Assembly (NCBI GenBank): GCA_047974625.1
Contig: JBKECK010000114.1
Span: 62,001-126,000 of the forward strand
Reading direction: 5' to 3'
Length of the DNA: 64,000 nt
DNA from: CADEDH01 sp047974625
GTDB taxonomy: Bacteria > Actinomycetota > Acidimicrobiia > Acidimicrobiales > SZUA-35
Position 1 is the stretch's first letter. Each line of letters starts with the position of its first letter. The position numbers and the translations under genes were made by a program. Shown here piece by piece: positions 32,023-40,961 of this stretch. The notes below the pieces were generated by a model, which saw only the letters and a program-made list of their open reading frames with translations, made no database searches and had not been told where the DNA came from.

Positions 32023-33405
32023 ATGCGGAGCGGGTCGGCGAGGCCCGGGAGGGTTCAAGTGGCCAGGTTGGAACCAGTATCGGGTAGTCGTGGGCGGAAG
32101 GCCGTGGGATGGCGGGCCGTCCTCGCGGCGATGGTCGCCGCGCTGGTGGCCGCCGGTTGCGGTCTCGACTCGCCCTCCATCAGCTTCGGGGACAACGAGA
32201 CCACCGCCCCCGGGGCCCCGACGACGGCGGCCACCACACCGACCGAGACGGTGGCCACCACACCGGTGGAGTCGTGCCCGATGACGAGCGAGTCACTGGC
32301 GGCGGTCAACGCCGCCACCTACGCGGTGTACGGCGAGACGTTCGTCAGGGACGAAGAGGACGGTCCGACCCTGCGCCAGTTCCAGATCGGCACCGCCTGG
32401 GCCGTGGACGACCACCTGCTGGTCACCAACGCCCACATCACCGAGACCTACCTCGAGTTCGCGGCCGACGGGGTCCAGCTCGACCGGGCCTTCGCCATCG
32501 GGGCGGGCACGGGGACCCTCATCGACCTCACCGAGGCCATCACCCACCCCGACTACACCGGTGATCCGCTCCATTCGCCGGACGTCGGTTTGCTCGTCAC
32601 CGACCAAACCCTCTCCAACCTGCTCCCGCTCGCTCCCGACAACGTCCAGCTCGATCTCGGGGAGCTGGTCCACATCGTCGGCTTCCCCGGTGACGTGACC
32701 GACGCCCTGCAGATCATCCCGGGCGAGACGGTGCCCCAGGCCACCTCGCTCTCCGGGGCCATCACCGCCCTGCGGAGCTTCGATGACACGGCCGTGGTCA
32801 CCCCGGACAACGTCGACGTCATCCAGCACCAGGCCCCGACCACCCCGGGGACGAGCGGCTCGTCGATGGTGGTCTGCGGGGCCGTGGTTGGGGTCAACAA
32901 CGCCGGCACGGTGAACCTGGTGGCCGTGCCCGCCGAGGACGGTTCGCTCACGATCGACCGTCAGGCGGCGGCGGCCAACAACTTCGCCATCCACATCCGG
33001 CACATCACGGAACTGGTCGGGCTGTACCTGGTCGACCAGGTCACGCCGGTGTCGCTGCCGGTGGAGGCTGAGACGCGGCCGATGGAGACACCCCCGATGG
33101 GGATGGCCAGCGGGGTCACCCTAGCCGGTGAGGTCGAGGAGCCCTACGGCCACTCGATCGAGATCACGGTGGCCGACGACGGATCCCTCACCGGCCAGTC
33201 GTTGTGGGGCTCCAACGTGTACGGCCTCTACGGCGAGGTGTTCAGCGACGGGTCCGTCGTCTTCGTCGACGACGCCCCCGAGATCGACCCGGCCACCTCG
33301 CGAGGCGTCTACCAGGGCCAGATCACCGACGGTCAGACGATCACGGGTAACTACTACGAGGAGCGGGATCCGAATCTCGTCGCCACCTTCACCGTGACCG
33401 GCTGA
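32023..33405 (+). CDS. Secreted trypsin-like serine protease lipoprotein
   Basis: The 460-residue protein has a lipoprotein signal (VLAAMVAALVAAGC, lipid Cys near residue 45), then a Thr/Pro-rich linker. The trypsin-like domain (about 85-320) has the triad His in VTNAHI, Asp in HSPDVGLLV and Ser in TTPGTSGSSMV. A C-terminal beta-rich domain (about 350-460) follows. It is probably anchored to the outer face of the membrane. GTG 32059 with GGGAGGG upstream is an alternative start (448 aa). The last codons lie inside a long hairpin. Confidence 0.82.
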   Translation: MRSGSARPGRVQVARLEPVSGSRGRKAVGWRAVLAAMVAALVAAGCGLDSPSISFGDNETTAPGAPTTAATTPTETVATTPVESCPMTSESLAAVNAATYAVYGETFVRDEEDGPTLRQFQIGTAWAVDDHLLVTNAHITETYLEFAADGVQLDRAFAIGAGTGTLIDLTEAITHPDYTGDPLHSPDVGLLVTDQTLSNLLPLAPDNVQLDLGELVHIVGFPGDVTDALQIIPGETVPQATSLSGAITALRSFDDTAVVTPDNVDVIQHQAPTTPGTSGSSMVVCGAVVGVNNAGTVNLVAVPAEDGSLTIDRQAAAANNFAIHIRHITELVGLYLVDQVTPVSLPVEAETRPMETPPMGMASGVTLAGEVEEPYGHSIEITVADDGSLTGQSLWGSNVYGLYGEVFSDGSVVFVDDAPEIDPATSRGVYQGQITDGQTITGNYYEERDPNLVATFTVTG

Positions 33406-33434
33406 CGGGCCCCGGCCGGGCCCGTCAGCCGGTC
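33396..33434. terminator. 17-bp perfect inverted repeat between convergent genes
   Basis: Positions 33396-33412 and 33418-33434 are perfect reverse complements with a 5-nt loop. The hairpin covers the last codons and stop of the protease gene and ends 4 bp before the stop of the convergent nitronate monooxygenase gene. It has no T run, but its stability and symmetry suit a bidirectional transcription barrier or mRNA 3'-end stabiliser. Confidence 0.7.
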
Positions 33435-33438
33435 CGGG

Positions 33439-34572
33439 TCACTCCATCATGGTGTTGACCCGGGACACCGCGTCGATGAACTCGTCGACCATGTCGAGCA
33501 CCACCCGGTCGGCGTGCTTGGATTCGTTCATCGAACCGACGATCTGACCCACGAAGTAGTTGGACAGCTTCACCGCGCCCGCGTTCTGCGGGTTCGTGGC
33601 CGCCCGGTCGATCCGGTGCTGGGCCTCGGCGATCAGCATCGGCTGGAGGGGCATGGGGAGAGTGCCCGGGGAGTCGGGACCCTCCCATTCGTCGGTCCAC
33701 GCCGACCGGAGCTGGCGGGCCGGCTTGCCGGTGCGCGACCGGGACCGCAGGGTGTCCGAGGACGTGGCGGCCAGGAACTTCTCCTTCACCGTGGGGTGGG
33801 TCTCCGCCTCCAGGGTGGTCAGCCAGATCGAGCCGCACCACACACCGTCGGCGCCGAGGGCCAGAGAGGCCGCCATCTGGCGGCCGTCGCCGATGCCGCC
33901 CGCGGCCAGGACCGGGACCGGGTCCACGGCGTCGACGATCTCGGGGACCAGCACCATGGTGGCGATCTCACCGGTGTGGCCGCCGGCCTCGTAGCCCTGG
34001 GCGATGATCAGGTCGACCCCGGCGGCCACGTGGCGAACGGCGTGCGACGCCTTCCCGGCGAGGGCGCCCACCTTGACCCCGTTGGCGTGGGCCCGCTCGA
34101 TCATGTCCGGCGGGGGCGGACCGAGAGCATTCACGATCAGCGAGATCGGGTGGGCGAAGGCAACGTCCATCAACGGGACGGCCTGGTCGTAGCTCATCGG
34201 CGCGGCGTCACTAGCGTTGACCTTCCGGTCGCGGTCCTCGGGGAGGGGGGGTACGTCGTACTTGTCCATGAGGCTGTCGACGAACTCCCGGTGGCCGGCC
34301 GGGATCCGTTCCTTGAGCGCCTTGCTGCCGACTCCACCCTCGTCGGATCCCTCGTACTTGGCCGGGACGATCAGATCGACGCCGAACGGCTTGTCCCCCA
34401 CCTCCTCGGCGATCCAGGCGAGATCGATGTCGAGCTCTTCGGGGGTGAGCGCCGCGGCGCCGAGCACCCCGTAGCCGCCGGCTTTGCTGACGGCGGCTAC
34501 GACGTCACGGCAGTGGGTGAAGGCCAGGATGGGGAACTCGATCCCCAGGAGGTCGCAGATCTTGGTGCGCAT
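33439..34572 (-). CDS. Nitronate monooxygenase/2-nitropropane dioxygenase-like flavoprotein
   Basis: The 377-residue TIM-barrel FMN protein has PILAFTHCRDVVAAVSKAGGYGVLGA at the N-terminus, the core block GVDLIIAQGYEAGGHTGE (family AqGxEAGGH, catalytic His region, about residues 188-205) and VLAAGGIGDGRQMAASLALGADGVW. The family oxidises nitronates; some members are enoyl reductases or are unassigned. A TACCGT box 6 nt before the ATG suggests leaderless translation. It is convergent with the protease. Confidence 0.88.
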   Translation of the reverse strand: MRTKICDLLGIEFPILAFTHCRDVVAAVSKAGGYGVLGAAALTPEELDIDLAWIAEEVGDKPFGVDLIVPAKYEGSDEGGVGSKALKERIPAGHREFVDSLMDKYDVPPLPEDRDRKVNASDAAPMSYDQAVPLMDVAFAHPISLIVNALGPPPPDMIERAHANGVKVGALAGKASHAVRHVAAGVDLIIAQGYEAGGHTGEIATMVLVPEIVDAVDPVPVLAAGGIGDGRQMAASLALGADGVWCGSIWLTTLEAETHPTVKEKFLAATSSDTLRSRSRTGKPARQLRSAWTDEWEGPDSPGTLPMPLQPMLIAEAQHRIDRAATNPQNAGAVKLSNYFVGQIVGSMNESKHADRVVLDMVDEFIDAVSRVNTMME

Positions 34573-34578
34573 GCCGAC

Positions 34579-34584
34579 ACGGTA
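34579..34584 (-). promoter_or_regulatory. -10 box for leaderless nitronate monooxygenase transcript
   Basis: TACCGT on the minus strand ends 6 nt before the ATG at 34572, and no ribosome site is present between them. Confidence 0.45.
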
Positions 34585-34624
34585 CGGCGTCGACCCACCG
34601 TGGGGCCAACGCCGGTCGGCCGGG

Positions 34625-35515
34625 TCAGCTCGGCGGCAGGTTCTGGGGACAGAACCAGCCCACGAAAGCGCCGAAGAGCTCCGCATAGGACTCGATATCG
34701 ATGGTGCTGCGCTCGTTCCCGCTGAGCGAGACCGTGTACGACTGGATCACCGCCAAACCCAGTGCCTCCTGGCTGTCGTTGGGGTCGGTGAGCGAGCAGG
34801 CGTCGGCGGCGAGGTCGAACAGGCGCTGGTCGGACGTCATCTCGGCGAAGGTGACCCCGGAATGGCCCTCCTCCAGCAGTGCGGCCAGCGCAGCCCGGAA
34901 CGCCGACATCTCGGTGGCCAGATCCTCGGGTTGGGCCAGCTCGGTGGTCATCGAACCGTCGGTGCTCGGTGCCGTGGTGGGAGCCGTGGTAGTCGTAGTG
35001 GTGGCGGTCACGTCGTCGGGCACCAGGTCTGGGCAGTAGACCCGGGCCACGACCTCGAACAGCTGGCTGAACTCCCCCAGGCTGAGCTGTTCACGTTCGG
35101 CCGGGGTGAGCTGGTCGCGAACCGTGACCGACCGGGCCCCGAACTGGCCGCTGTCCAGGCCGGGGGACAGGTTGGAGCAGCTGAGCTGGCCGATCTCGTC
35201 GAGCCGCTGGTCGGTTGCGGTCTCGACGAAGCTGCGCACGTCGGGGGTCAGATCGGCCCGGGCCGAGGTGTCGCTGCGGACGGCCATGGCGTTGGCGCTG
35301 ACCGGCACGGTGGTAGTGGCGGCCATGGTCTCGATCGGCGTCGGTGACACGGTGGTGGTTTCGTCGGCGCTGAGCAGGCCGCCGGGAACCGAGCAACCGG
35401 GCACCAGCAGGACCGCGACGACGGCGACGCCGACGTTGACCCGGGCACGGACGCCCCGCGGCTGACGTTTTGTGGTGGGCCCGGCGAAAGGCCGATGCCT
35501 GGTTGGGGTGGTCAC
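34625..35515 (-). CDS. Lipoprotein with two DUF732-like repeats
   Basis: The 296-residue protein has a lipoprotein signal (VAVVAVLLVPGC, lipid Cys near residue 41), a Thr-rich linker, and two repeats of about 85 residues (about 88-170 and 205-294). Each repeat carries a central Cys (QLSCSNL, ADACSLT) and ends with a YCP/FCP block (VYCPDLVP, WFCPQNLP). This two-Cys, YCP-ending pattern resembles actinobacterial DUF732, whose function is unknown. AGGAGG precedes the GTG start. It is monocistronic by position. Confidence 0.7.
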   Translation of the reverse strand: MTTPTRHRPFAGPTTKRQPRGVRARVNVGVAVVAVLLVPGCSVPGGLLSADETTTVSPTPIETMAATTTVPVSANAMAVRSDTSARADLTPDVRSFVETATDQRLDEIGQLSCSNLSPGLDSGQFGARSVTVRDQLTPAEREQLSLGEFSQLFEVVARVYCPDLVPDDVTATTTTTTAPTTAPSTDGSMTTELAQPEDLATEMSAFRAALAALLEEGHSGVTFAEMTSDQRLFDLAADACSLTDPNDSQEALGLAVIQSYTVSLSGNERSTIDIESYAELFGAFVGWFCPQNLPPS

Positions 35516-35757
35516 CGTCGGCTCCTCCTGAAATCGCCCGCCTGAGACCGGCTGTCTGACATCGACGGCCTGAAATCGGCCGCGGCGCCAACTGGCCGTG
35601 GTCTCGCCGGGACCGCCGACCTCCGCCGGTTGGGCCAGCCAAGCATGCCACGGTTGGCCGGCGAATCGGTTTCGGGGGATCCGCCCGGAACGATGGCCCC
35701 GGTCGGGTGCGGCCCGGGCGCGTGTCGAGCCGGCCCGGCGCTGCCATCCTTGGGGGC

Positions 35758-36240
35758 ATGGCCGCCAAACCCGAACCCCTGGCCGTGGGCATCGAGGCCC
35801 CGGACTTCACAGCCACCACCTTCGACGGGACCACCGTCCACTTGGCCGACCACCGCGGCTCGGTGGTGGCGCTCTACTTCTACCCGGCCGACGACACCCC
35901 CGGCTGCACCAAGCAGGCCTGCAACCTGCGGGATAACACCACTGAGCTGACCGACCGGGGCGTCGTCGTCATCGGGGTCTCCCCCGACGCAAACGACAGC
36001 CACCAGCGGTTCGCCGAGAAGTACCAGCTCCCGTTCCCCCTCGTCGCCGACCCGGACCACGAGATCATCGACGCCTACGGGGTGTGGGGGGAGAAGAAGA
36101 ACTACGGCCGCACCTACGAGGGCCTGGCCCGGACCACCTTCCTGATCGGCCCGGACGGGGTGATCGTGCATGTGTTCAAACGGCCCAAGGTGGCCGACCA
36201 CACCGCCGAGATCCTGCGCAAGCTACCGGCCGCGTCCTGA
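35758..36240 (+). CDS. bcp: Peroxiredoxin, thioredoxin-dependent thiol peroxidase (Bcp/PrxQ)
   Basis: The 160-residue atypical two-Cys peroxiredoxin reduces hydrogen peroxide and organic peroxides using thioredoxin. The active site YPADDTPGCTKQACNLR has the peroxidatic Cys in PGCT and the resolving Cys five residues later, as in Bcp. GVSPDANDSHQRFAEKY and TFLIGPDGVI are family blocks. The ATG at 35758 follows CATCCT (35745-35750) by 7 nt, a weak version of the leaderless pattern. Confidence 0.95.
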   Translation: MAAKPEPLAVGIEAPDFTATTFDGTTVHLADHRGSVVALYFYPADDTPGCTKQACNLRDNTTELTDRGVVVIGVSPDANDSHQRFAEKYQLPFPLVADPDHEIIDAYGVWGEKKNYGRTYEGLARTTFLIGPDGVIVHVFKRPKVADHTAEILRKLPAAS

Positions 36241-36248
36241 CCTGGCCG

Positions 36249-37739
36249 TCAGCCCGTCCCGTCGTCCACGATGAGGCTGGCGGCGAGCTGGTCGAGCTCG
36301 TCAGCGCGGAACACCCGGCCCGAGGACATCGAGGGTAGGACCGGGTCGGTGGCCCGCCGCCGCATGCCGGTGTCCACCGGGCCCCGGGGCCCGAGCGGGT
36401 CGCCAAGGGGGCCGTCCCGGTCGGCGGACGGGTTGGCCGGGGTGTGGTGGACGAAGTACCCGGCGGCCACCCGGTCGACCATGGTCCGATCGAGCACCGG
36501 GCGCCGCTGCTCGTAGCGGGAGATGCCGATGGCGAGCTCGCAGAAGTCGACGGCCAGGTAGGGGCGCAGCTCCCCGAGGGCGTGGCGGGCCACGCGGATG
36601 AGGTGGGCGCAGGCGTTGTCGGCCAGGTCCACCCCCAGGTGCCGGGCCGAGCCTTCGAGGATCCCGGCGAAGGCCGCGTCGCGGATGGGCCCGATGAAGA
36701 TCTTGTTCCTCAAGCGGCGCAGGAAGGCGTCGTCACCGAGGGCGGTGGGCTCGATGTTGGTCGACACCACCAGTTTCAGTTCGAAGGGCACCACGACCTT
36801 GGTGCCGGTGCTGGACCTCAGGAAGTCGATCCGGCGGGACAGGGGCAGGATCCAGCGGTTCAGGATGGCCTCGGGGCTGACGGTCTGACGGCCGAAGTCG
36901 TCGACCACCAGGATCCCGTTGTTGGCCATCACCTGGATCGGGGCCACGTGGAGGCCTGAGATCGGGTCGTAGTGCAGGTCGAGCATGGTCAGGTCGAGCT
37001 CGCCGCCCACCACCACCAGGGGCCGTTCGCACAGGACCCAGCGCCGGTCGAGGGCGGCCGGCTGGTCGGGTAGGGCCTTGTGGAGCGAGGGGTCGTACAC
37101 CGTCAGCAGCTGCCCGTCGACCTCGATGAACCGGGGGATGACGACGGGGTCGTCGTAGAGGCGGTTCATCCGTTCGGCCAGGGAGGTCTTGCCGGTGCCG
37201 GCCGGGCCGTAGAGGAACATGGCCCCGCCGCTGACGAACGCGGGCCCGATCTGGTCCAGGAGGTCGTCGTCCAGGGTCAGGTCCGCGAACGCCCGTTCCA
37301 GGCGGGGACGGTCCACCTGGATCTGGACCGTCTGGGCGTTGACGACCCACTGGTAGAGGGCCAGGCTGACCGGCATCGAGGCCACATGGCGGCCACTGTC
37401 CATCCGGGCCGCGGTCAGATTTTGGCCCAGCTCGGTCAGCTGGATCCGGTAGTCGCGACCGTTCGCGCCCAGGTACTCGAGGAGAGCCTTCTCCCGCAGC
37501 GAGTGGGCCAGCGACTCGGCCACCCCGTGGCTGATGCCGAGCTGGGCCGCGGCGGTGCCGACCGTGGTCATCCGGTCGACCATGACCCGCCGCATCATCA
37601 GGTCCTCGGCGATACCGACCGGGATCCCGAGGTCCTCCACCTTGGTGGCGGGCCGGAGCCACTCCACGAGCTGGTCGGCGGGGGTCGCGTTCGGTCCGGA
37701 CGGGACGGGCGACGTCATGGCCATCTGGTCGTGCGACAT
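36249..37739 (-). CDS. AAA-type ATPase with N-terminal helix-turn-helix-like region
   Basis: The ATPase domain has Walker A LYGPAGTGKTSL (about residue 180) and Walker B GILVVDDFGRQ (about 285), a sensor-1 strand KLVVSTNIEP, and an arginine-finger-like FLRRLRNKIFI. The first 110 residues are helical with a winged-helix look (GTAAAQLGISHGVAESLAHSL). The C-terminal 60 residues are unstructured. Similar ATPases occur near secretion or pilus genes in other bacteria; none is seen here. The start is uncertain: ATG at 37751, 37739 or 37724, without clear ribosome sites. It ends 8 bp from the convergent bcp gene. Confidence 0.7.
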   Translation of the reverse strand: MSHDQMAMTSPVPSGPNATPADQLVEWLRPATKVEDLGIPVGIAEDLMMRRVMVDRMTTVGTAAAQLGISHGVAESLAHSLREKALLEYLGANGRDYRIQLTELGQNLTAARMDSGRHVASMPVSLALYQWVVNAQTVQIQVDRPRLERAFADLTLDDDLLDQIGPAFVSGGAMFLYGPAGTGKTSLAERMNRLYDDPVVIPRFIEVDGQLLTVYDPSLHKALPDQPAALDRRWVLCERPLVVVGGELDLTMLDLHYDPISGLHVAPIQVMANNGILVVDDFGRQTVSPEAILNRWILPLSRRIDFLRSSTGTKVVVPFELKLVVSTNIEPTALGDDAFLRRLRNKIFIGPIRDAAFAGILEGSARHLGVDLADNACAHLIRVARHALGELRPYLAVDFCELAIGISRYEQRRPVLDRTMVDRVAAGYFVHHTPANPSADRDGPLGDPLGPRGPVDTGMRRRATDPVLPSMSSGRVFRADELDQLAASLIVDDGTG

Positions 37740-37855
37740 CCAAGACGTCATCGGCAGCGTCACCGGACACTTGACCGTCCGATCGGCCCGGCTCAGAGTG
37801 TTTCCCCGGGTGGGGGACGGTGCGATCTGCCGATCGGGGGACGGGCCCGGCCGGG

Positions 37856-38971
37856 TCAGTGTCGGGCTGACTGGAGGGACTCGGCCAGGCGCATCTCGTC
37901 GGCGGGATCGGTCGGCCCGGGCCGGAAGTGGAGCATGGTCAGGCGGGCCAGGGCGGCCCGGATGGCGTCGAACCGGGCTCGTTCGGCCCCCGACAGCCGC
38001 CGGCGGGTGGCCCGCATCTGCGGCCAGCTCCGGAACACCCCGGCCTCGTCGTCGCTCAGGCCGTACCGGCGGGCCAGGGCCGGAGCCACCTCGGTGAACT
38101 CGCGCTGCTGGGTGTGGCGGATCCGGACCACGGTGATCACCGCGGCCAGGAACAGCAGGACGAAGCAGCCGGCCGCCACCATCAGGGCACCGGTCGCCCC
38201 GCTCTCGGCCGCGTAGGTAAGGCTGCCGTTCCAGGCGGCGTGGGTGGAGAAGGCCAGGCCGAATCCCCACAGGGCGTTGATTGCCACCGACTGGCGGCGG
38301 TACACGGCCAGGCCGATGGCGAGACCGATCCAGCTGGTGAAGAGCGGATGGGCGAACGGGGTCAACAGGGCGCGCAGGATGAACACCGGCACCAGGATCC
38401 CGGTGCCGGCGGCGTCGGCGAAGTAGAAGATGTCCTCGACGACGGCGAATCCGAGGGCGACCAGGCCGGCGTAGATGATCCCGTCCATGACCCCGTCGAT
38501 CTCGCGTCGTCTGAGGGCCCAGTACACCCCGAGGCCCTTCATGCCCTCCTCCACCACGGGCGCCGACACGACGGTGGCGAGGGTGAGGTTGGTCAGCAAC
38601 GCCACGAGGGTGTTCACGATCACGGCCACCACGCCGGCCACCGTGGCCCCCCACAGCACGGCGTGGAGCTTGGCCGCCCGGGGCTCGGGCTCGATGCTGT
38701 CCAGCCACATGAGGGTGGGCAGGACGATAGCCAGCGGCACCAGGCCGAGGATCAGAGCCGTCGGGGAGTTGACGGCCGCGAAGCCGGTGAGCAGCAGGGC
38801 GAACGGGGCCGCGGCCACGATGGGCGGGCTGAGCCAGGCCGGCAGCCGCGGCTTGCGTTCGGCCCCTTGGTGCACCTGGGCGGTCCACATCCCGCCGTCC
38901 CACCATCGCCAGGCGGCCACCCGCCACGGGTCCGGGTACCAGCCCGGGCTCCCCGTCGTGTCGCTCATCAT
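37856..38971 (-). CDS. PrsW-family intramembrane protease with DUF2510 N-terminus
   Basis: The 371-residue protein starts with a DUF2510 segment (PGWYPDPWRVAAWRWWDGGMW, residues about 9-29). Seven to nine membrane helices follow. PrsW motifs are present: VVEEGMKGLGV (EExxxK), FAVVEDIFYF and the late FSTHAAWNGS. PrsW enzymes cleave anti-sigma factors or other membrane proteins within the bilayer. DUF2510 is a short motif attached to many actinobacterial membrane proteins. Either ATG 38971 or 38968 starts it. The substrate is unknown; no anti-sigma gene is adjacent. Confidence 0.88.
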   Translation of the reverse strand: MMSDTTGSPGWYPDPWRVAAWRWWDGGMWTAQVHQGAERKPRLPAWLSPPIVAAAPFALLLTGFAAVNSPTALILGLVPLAIVLPTLMWLDSIEPEPRAAKLHAVLWGATVAGVVAVIVNTLVALLTNLTLATVVSAPVVEEGMKGLGVYWALRRREIDGVMDGIIYAGLVALGFAVVEDIFYFADAAGTGILVPVFILRALLTPFAHPLFTSWIGLAIGLAVYRRQSVAINALWGFGLAFSTHAAWNGSLTYAAESGATGALMVAAGCFVLLFLAAVITVVRIRHTQQREFTEVAPALARRYGLSDDEAGVFRSWPQMRATRRRLSGAERARFDAIRAALARLTMLHFRPGPTDPADEMRLAESLQSARH

Positions 38972-39048
38972 GCCGGTCCACTCACGGCCACAGTCTGGCC
39001 AGGGGGACGGGGCCGAGGCAACGCGGCTCGGTTCCCCGGAGGGTGGGG

Positions 39049-39282
39049 TTAGGGGTCGGCGACGAGGCCGGGGGGCGAATCGTCGGGGGCGAGCGGGTCG
39101 ACGCCCAGTCCCCGCACGAGGAGACCCATGTAAAGCAGGCCGGCGAGAACCACGAACGAGATCCAGCCCACGATGCCTCGGCGGTGCTGGATCACGAACG
39201 TGGCCACCTCGTCGGTCAGGTGGGCTCTCGCGTCGATCGACGGTGCGGGGTCCGCATCCTGCGGCGGCGGCACGGCTTCCAC
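39049..39282 (-). CDS. Small single-helix membrane protein
   Basis: The 77-residue protein has a charged N-terminus and one membrane helix (GIVGWISFVVLAGLLYMGLL, about residues 37-56), then a short acidic tail. No homologue is recognised. The start is fixed by a TACCGT box 7 nt before the GTG and by the absence of a ribosome site. It lies between the PrsW gene and a multi-helix membrane protein on the same strand. Confidence 0.5.
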   Translation of the reverse strand: MEAVPPPQDADPAPSIDARAHLTDEVATFVIQHRRGIVGWISFVVLAGLLYMGLLVRGLGVDPLAPDDSPPGLVADP

Positions 39283-39289
39283 CCGTCCG

Positions 39290-39295
39290 ACGGTA
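39290..39295 (-). promoter_or_regulatory. -10 box for leaderless small membrane protein transcript
   Basis: TACCGT on the minus strand ends 7 nt before the GTG at 39282, the spacing seen at other leaderless genes in this window. Confidence 0.45.
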
Positions 39296-39356
39296 GGACA
39301 GGGGCGTTCGGCCGGCTGGGGCGATACGACCCAGTTCGCTCGGGTCAAGCTGCCCG

Positions 39357-40061
39357 TCAGGTGGTCGGAACGCGATCGTCCACGGTCGATGGTGAACGGT
39401 GGGACGGGGTGTCGATCGAGGGCGGCGGGATGATAAGGGACCGGGTGACGGCGGCGGTGGTGACGGTGAAGAACGCCGCCCAGGCCAGGATGCCGAGGAA
39501 CTTGGCTGCGTCCTCCACGACCAGCCAGGTGCTGGACGGCCCACCCACCTTGTCGACCAGGTTGGAGACGGCGAAGGCGGCGAGGGCGGCCAGGAGCAGG
39601 GGCCAGGGGGAGCGGGCGAGTTCGCTCCGGTTCTCGGTCGCCCAGGCCAGGAGGAGCAGGCCGTAGACGGCCACCACCGCCTGTTTCGGCACGTCGAACT
39701 GGTGGGCGGCCACCGCGTGGAACTGGAACAGGTCGTCGAGGGTGAGCACCGTGGTGAGTAGGGCCCCACCGGACATCATCCGGGCCGCGCCGGCCCGGCC
39801 GCCGATCCGGGCCGTCCACCAGCAGAATGCCGCCATGACGGCGCCCACCGTCCAGCCCAGCACCCCGAGGTTGGACACCATCCCCGTGTACCAGGGGATG
39901 TCGCCGTAGGCGTTGGCGTCCAGCAGCAGTTGTTCGTGGGGGATGGCGCCCTGGCGGGCGAGCAGGAGCAGGAAGGCGCTGCCGGCCAGCCAGACCGGGC
40001 CCAGGGGGGCCAGGGGTCGGAGACCGTCGAACAGCGTCCGGTTGTGGCGGCGTTCGGTCAC
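39357..40061 (-). CDS. Multi-helix membrane protein of unknown function
   Basis: The 234-residue protein has about six hydrophobic helices, for example PVWLAGSAFLLLLA, VLGWTVGAVMAAFCWW, AVVAVYGLLLLAW and FLGILAWAAFFTVTTAAV. The charged block LTLDDLFQFHAVAAHQF lies between helices. I recognise no family. The GTG at 40061 is chosen because the sequence upstream of it is Pro/Arg-rich and non-hydrophobic; the frame is open to 40175. It runs in the same direction as the small membrane gene and PrsW. Confidence 0.6.
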   Translation of the reverse strand: MTERRHNRTLFDGLRPLAPLGPVWLAGSAFLLLLARQGAIPHEQLLLDANAYGDIPWYTGMVSNLGVLGWTVGAVMAAFCWWTARIGGRAGAARMMSGGALLTTVLTLDDLFQFHAVAAHQFDVPKQAVVAVYGLLLLAWATENRSELARSPWPLLLAALAAFAVSNLVDKVGGPSSTWLVVEDAAKFLGILAWAAFFTVTTAAVTRSLIIPPPSIDTPSHRSPSTVDDRVPTT

Positions 40062-40131
40062 AGGGTGTCCGTCGGCGCGATCGGATCGACGGTTGACCAA
40101 CCTCGGCCCGGTCTGGCTGGCCGGTGGCGGG

Positions 40132-40290
40132 TCAGCCCCCGGACACCATCGGCCAGATGACCAAACCGACGACACCGATCACCGCGCCCAGGAGGGCCAG
40201 CTTGAGGAGGCGCTGGATCAGGCCCACCACGATGAGGGCGACGGCCAGGCCGACCAGGATCACCGGCCAGTTGTCGATCAGGGCCTGCAT
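40132..40290 (-). CDS. Very small two-helix membrane protein
   Basis: The 52-residue protein is nearly all membrane helix (NWPVILVGLAVALIVVGLI and ALLGAVIGVVGLVIWPM), with two Lys/Arg near the middle turn. It lies between two other membrane-associated genes on the same strand and starts 37 bp after the stop of the anchored protein at 40328. Coding is supported by its hydrophobic pattern and the in-frame ATG; the function is unknown. Confidence 0.5.
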   Translation of the reverse strand: MQALIDNWPVILVGLAVALIVVGLIQRLLKLALLGAVIGVVGLVIWPMVSGG

Positions 40291-40327
40291 GGCCAGCAGG
40301 GTAGGTCCGTTTCTGGTCCTCCGGCGG

Positions 40328-40831
40328 TCAGTTCCCCGTGATGGTGACCCGGTTGCCCCGCTGGGTGGAGGTGACCACGCAGGCCGTCGCCGTCTGGGAG
40401 TTGGGCACGGAGGCCTCCCCGACGGCACCGGCGTCGCCGGCGGCCACGGTCACCGTGTGGACCATGGTGCCGCGGTCGCCCATGGTCAACCTCACCCCGA
40501 CCGCGGTGGGCTCGACCTCGTCGGACGGGTTCACGACCCTGACCACGAAACCGCCGTCACCGCCGGTGCGGATGCAGGCGGCACTGCCGTCGGCGTCGGA
40601 ACCCAACGGGACCGTACCGTCGGCCTGGACGGGGGGCGGCGGTTGGGCGTCCGCGGTGGCGTCGGGATCGGCCGCCCTGGTCTCCGTGGTTCCACCCCCG
40701 GCCACCGTCTCGTCGGTGTCCGTCTTGCGGAGGTCGTTGAGGCTGGCCAGGGCCAGGGCGGCCAGGAGCAGCATCAGGACCGCGAGAAGGGCCAGGATCG
40801 TGCCCTTCAACAACCGGCTGAACGACTCCAC
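40328..40831 (-). CDS. Membrane-anchored extracytoplasmic protein of unknown function
   Basis: The 167-residue protein has one N-terminal membrane helix (GTILALLAVLMLLLAALALA, about residues 9-28), then an Asp/Thr/Pro-rich linker. A small beta-rich domain (about 80-167) contains two Cys (AACIRTG and TACVVTS) that could form a disulfide outside the cell. AAGGAGAG lies 7 nt before the GTG start. It is divergent from the TIR-like gene, with 130 bp between starts. Confidence 0.6.
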   Translation of the reverse strand: MESFSRLLKGTILALLAVLMLLLAALALASLNDLRKTDTDETVAGGGTTETRAADPDATADAQPPPPVQADGTVPLGSDADGSAACIRTGGDGGFVVRVVNPSDEVEPTAVGVRLTMGDRGTMVHTVTVAAGDAGAVGEASVPNSQTATACVVTSTQRGNRVTITGN

Positions 40832-40961
40832 CGGGGAACTCTCCTTCTCGTGGCCAGGGGTGACGGCGGTCCTTGGTCCGTGGGTGTGTTGGTCGGTTGG
40901 GTGTGGCTGCCTGCCTGTCTATCGACAACCGCGTGGTCCCGAGATGGTTACATAGTTGCCG

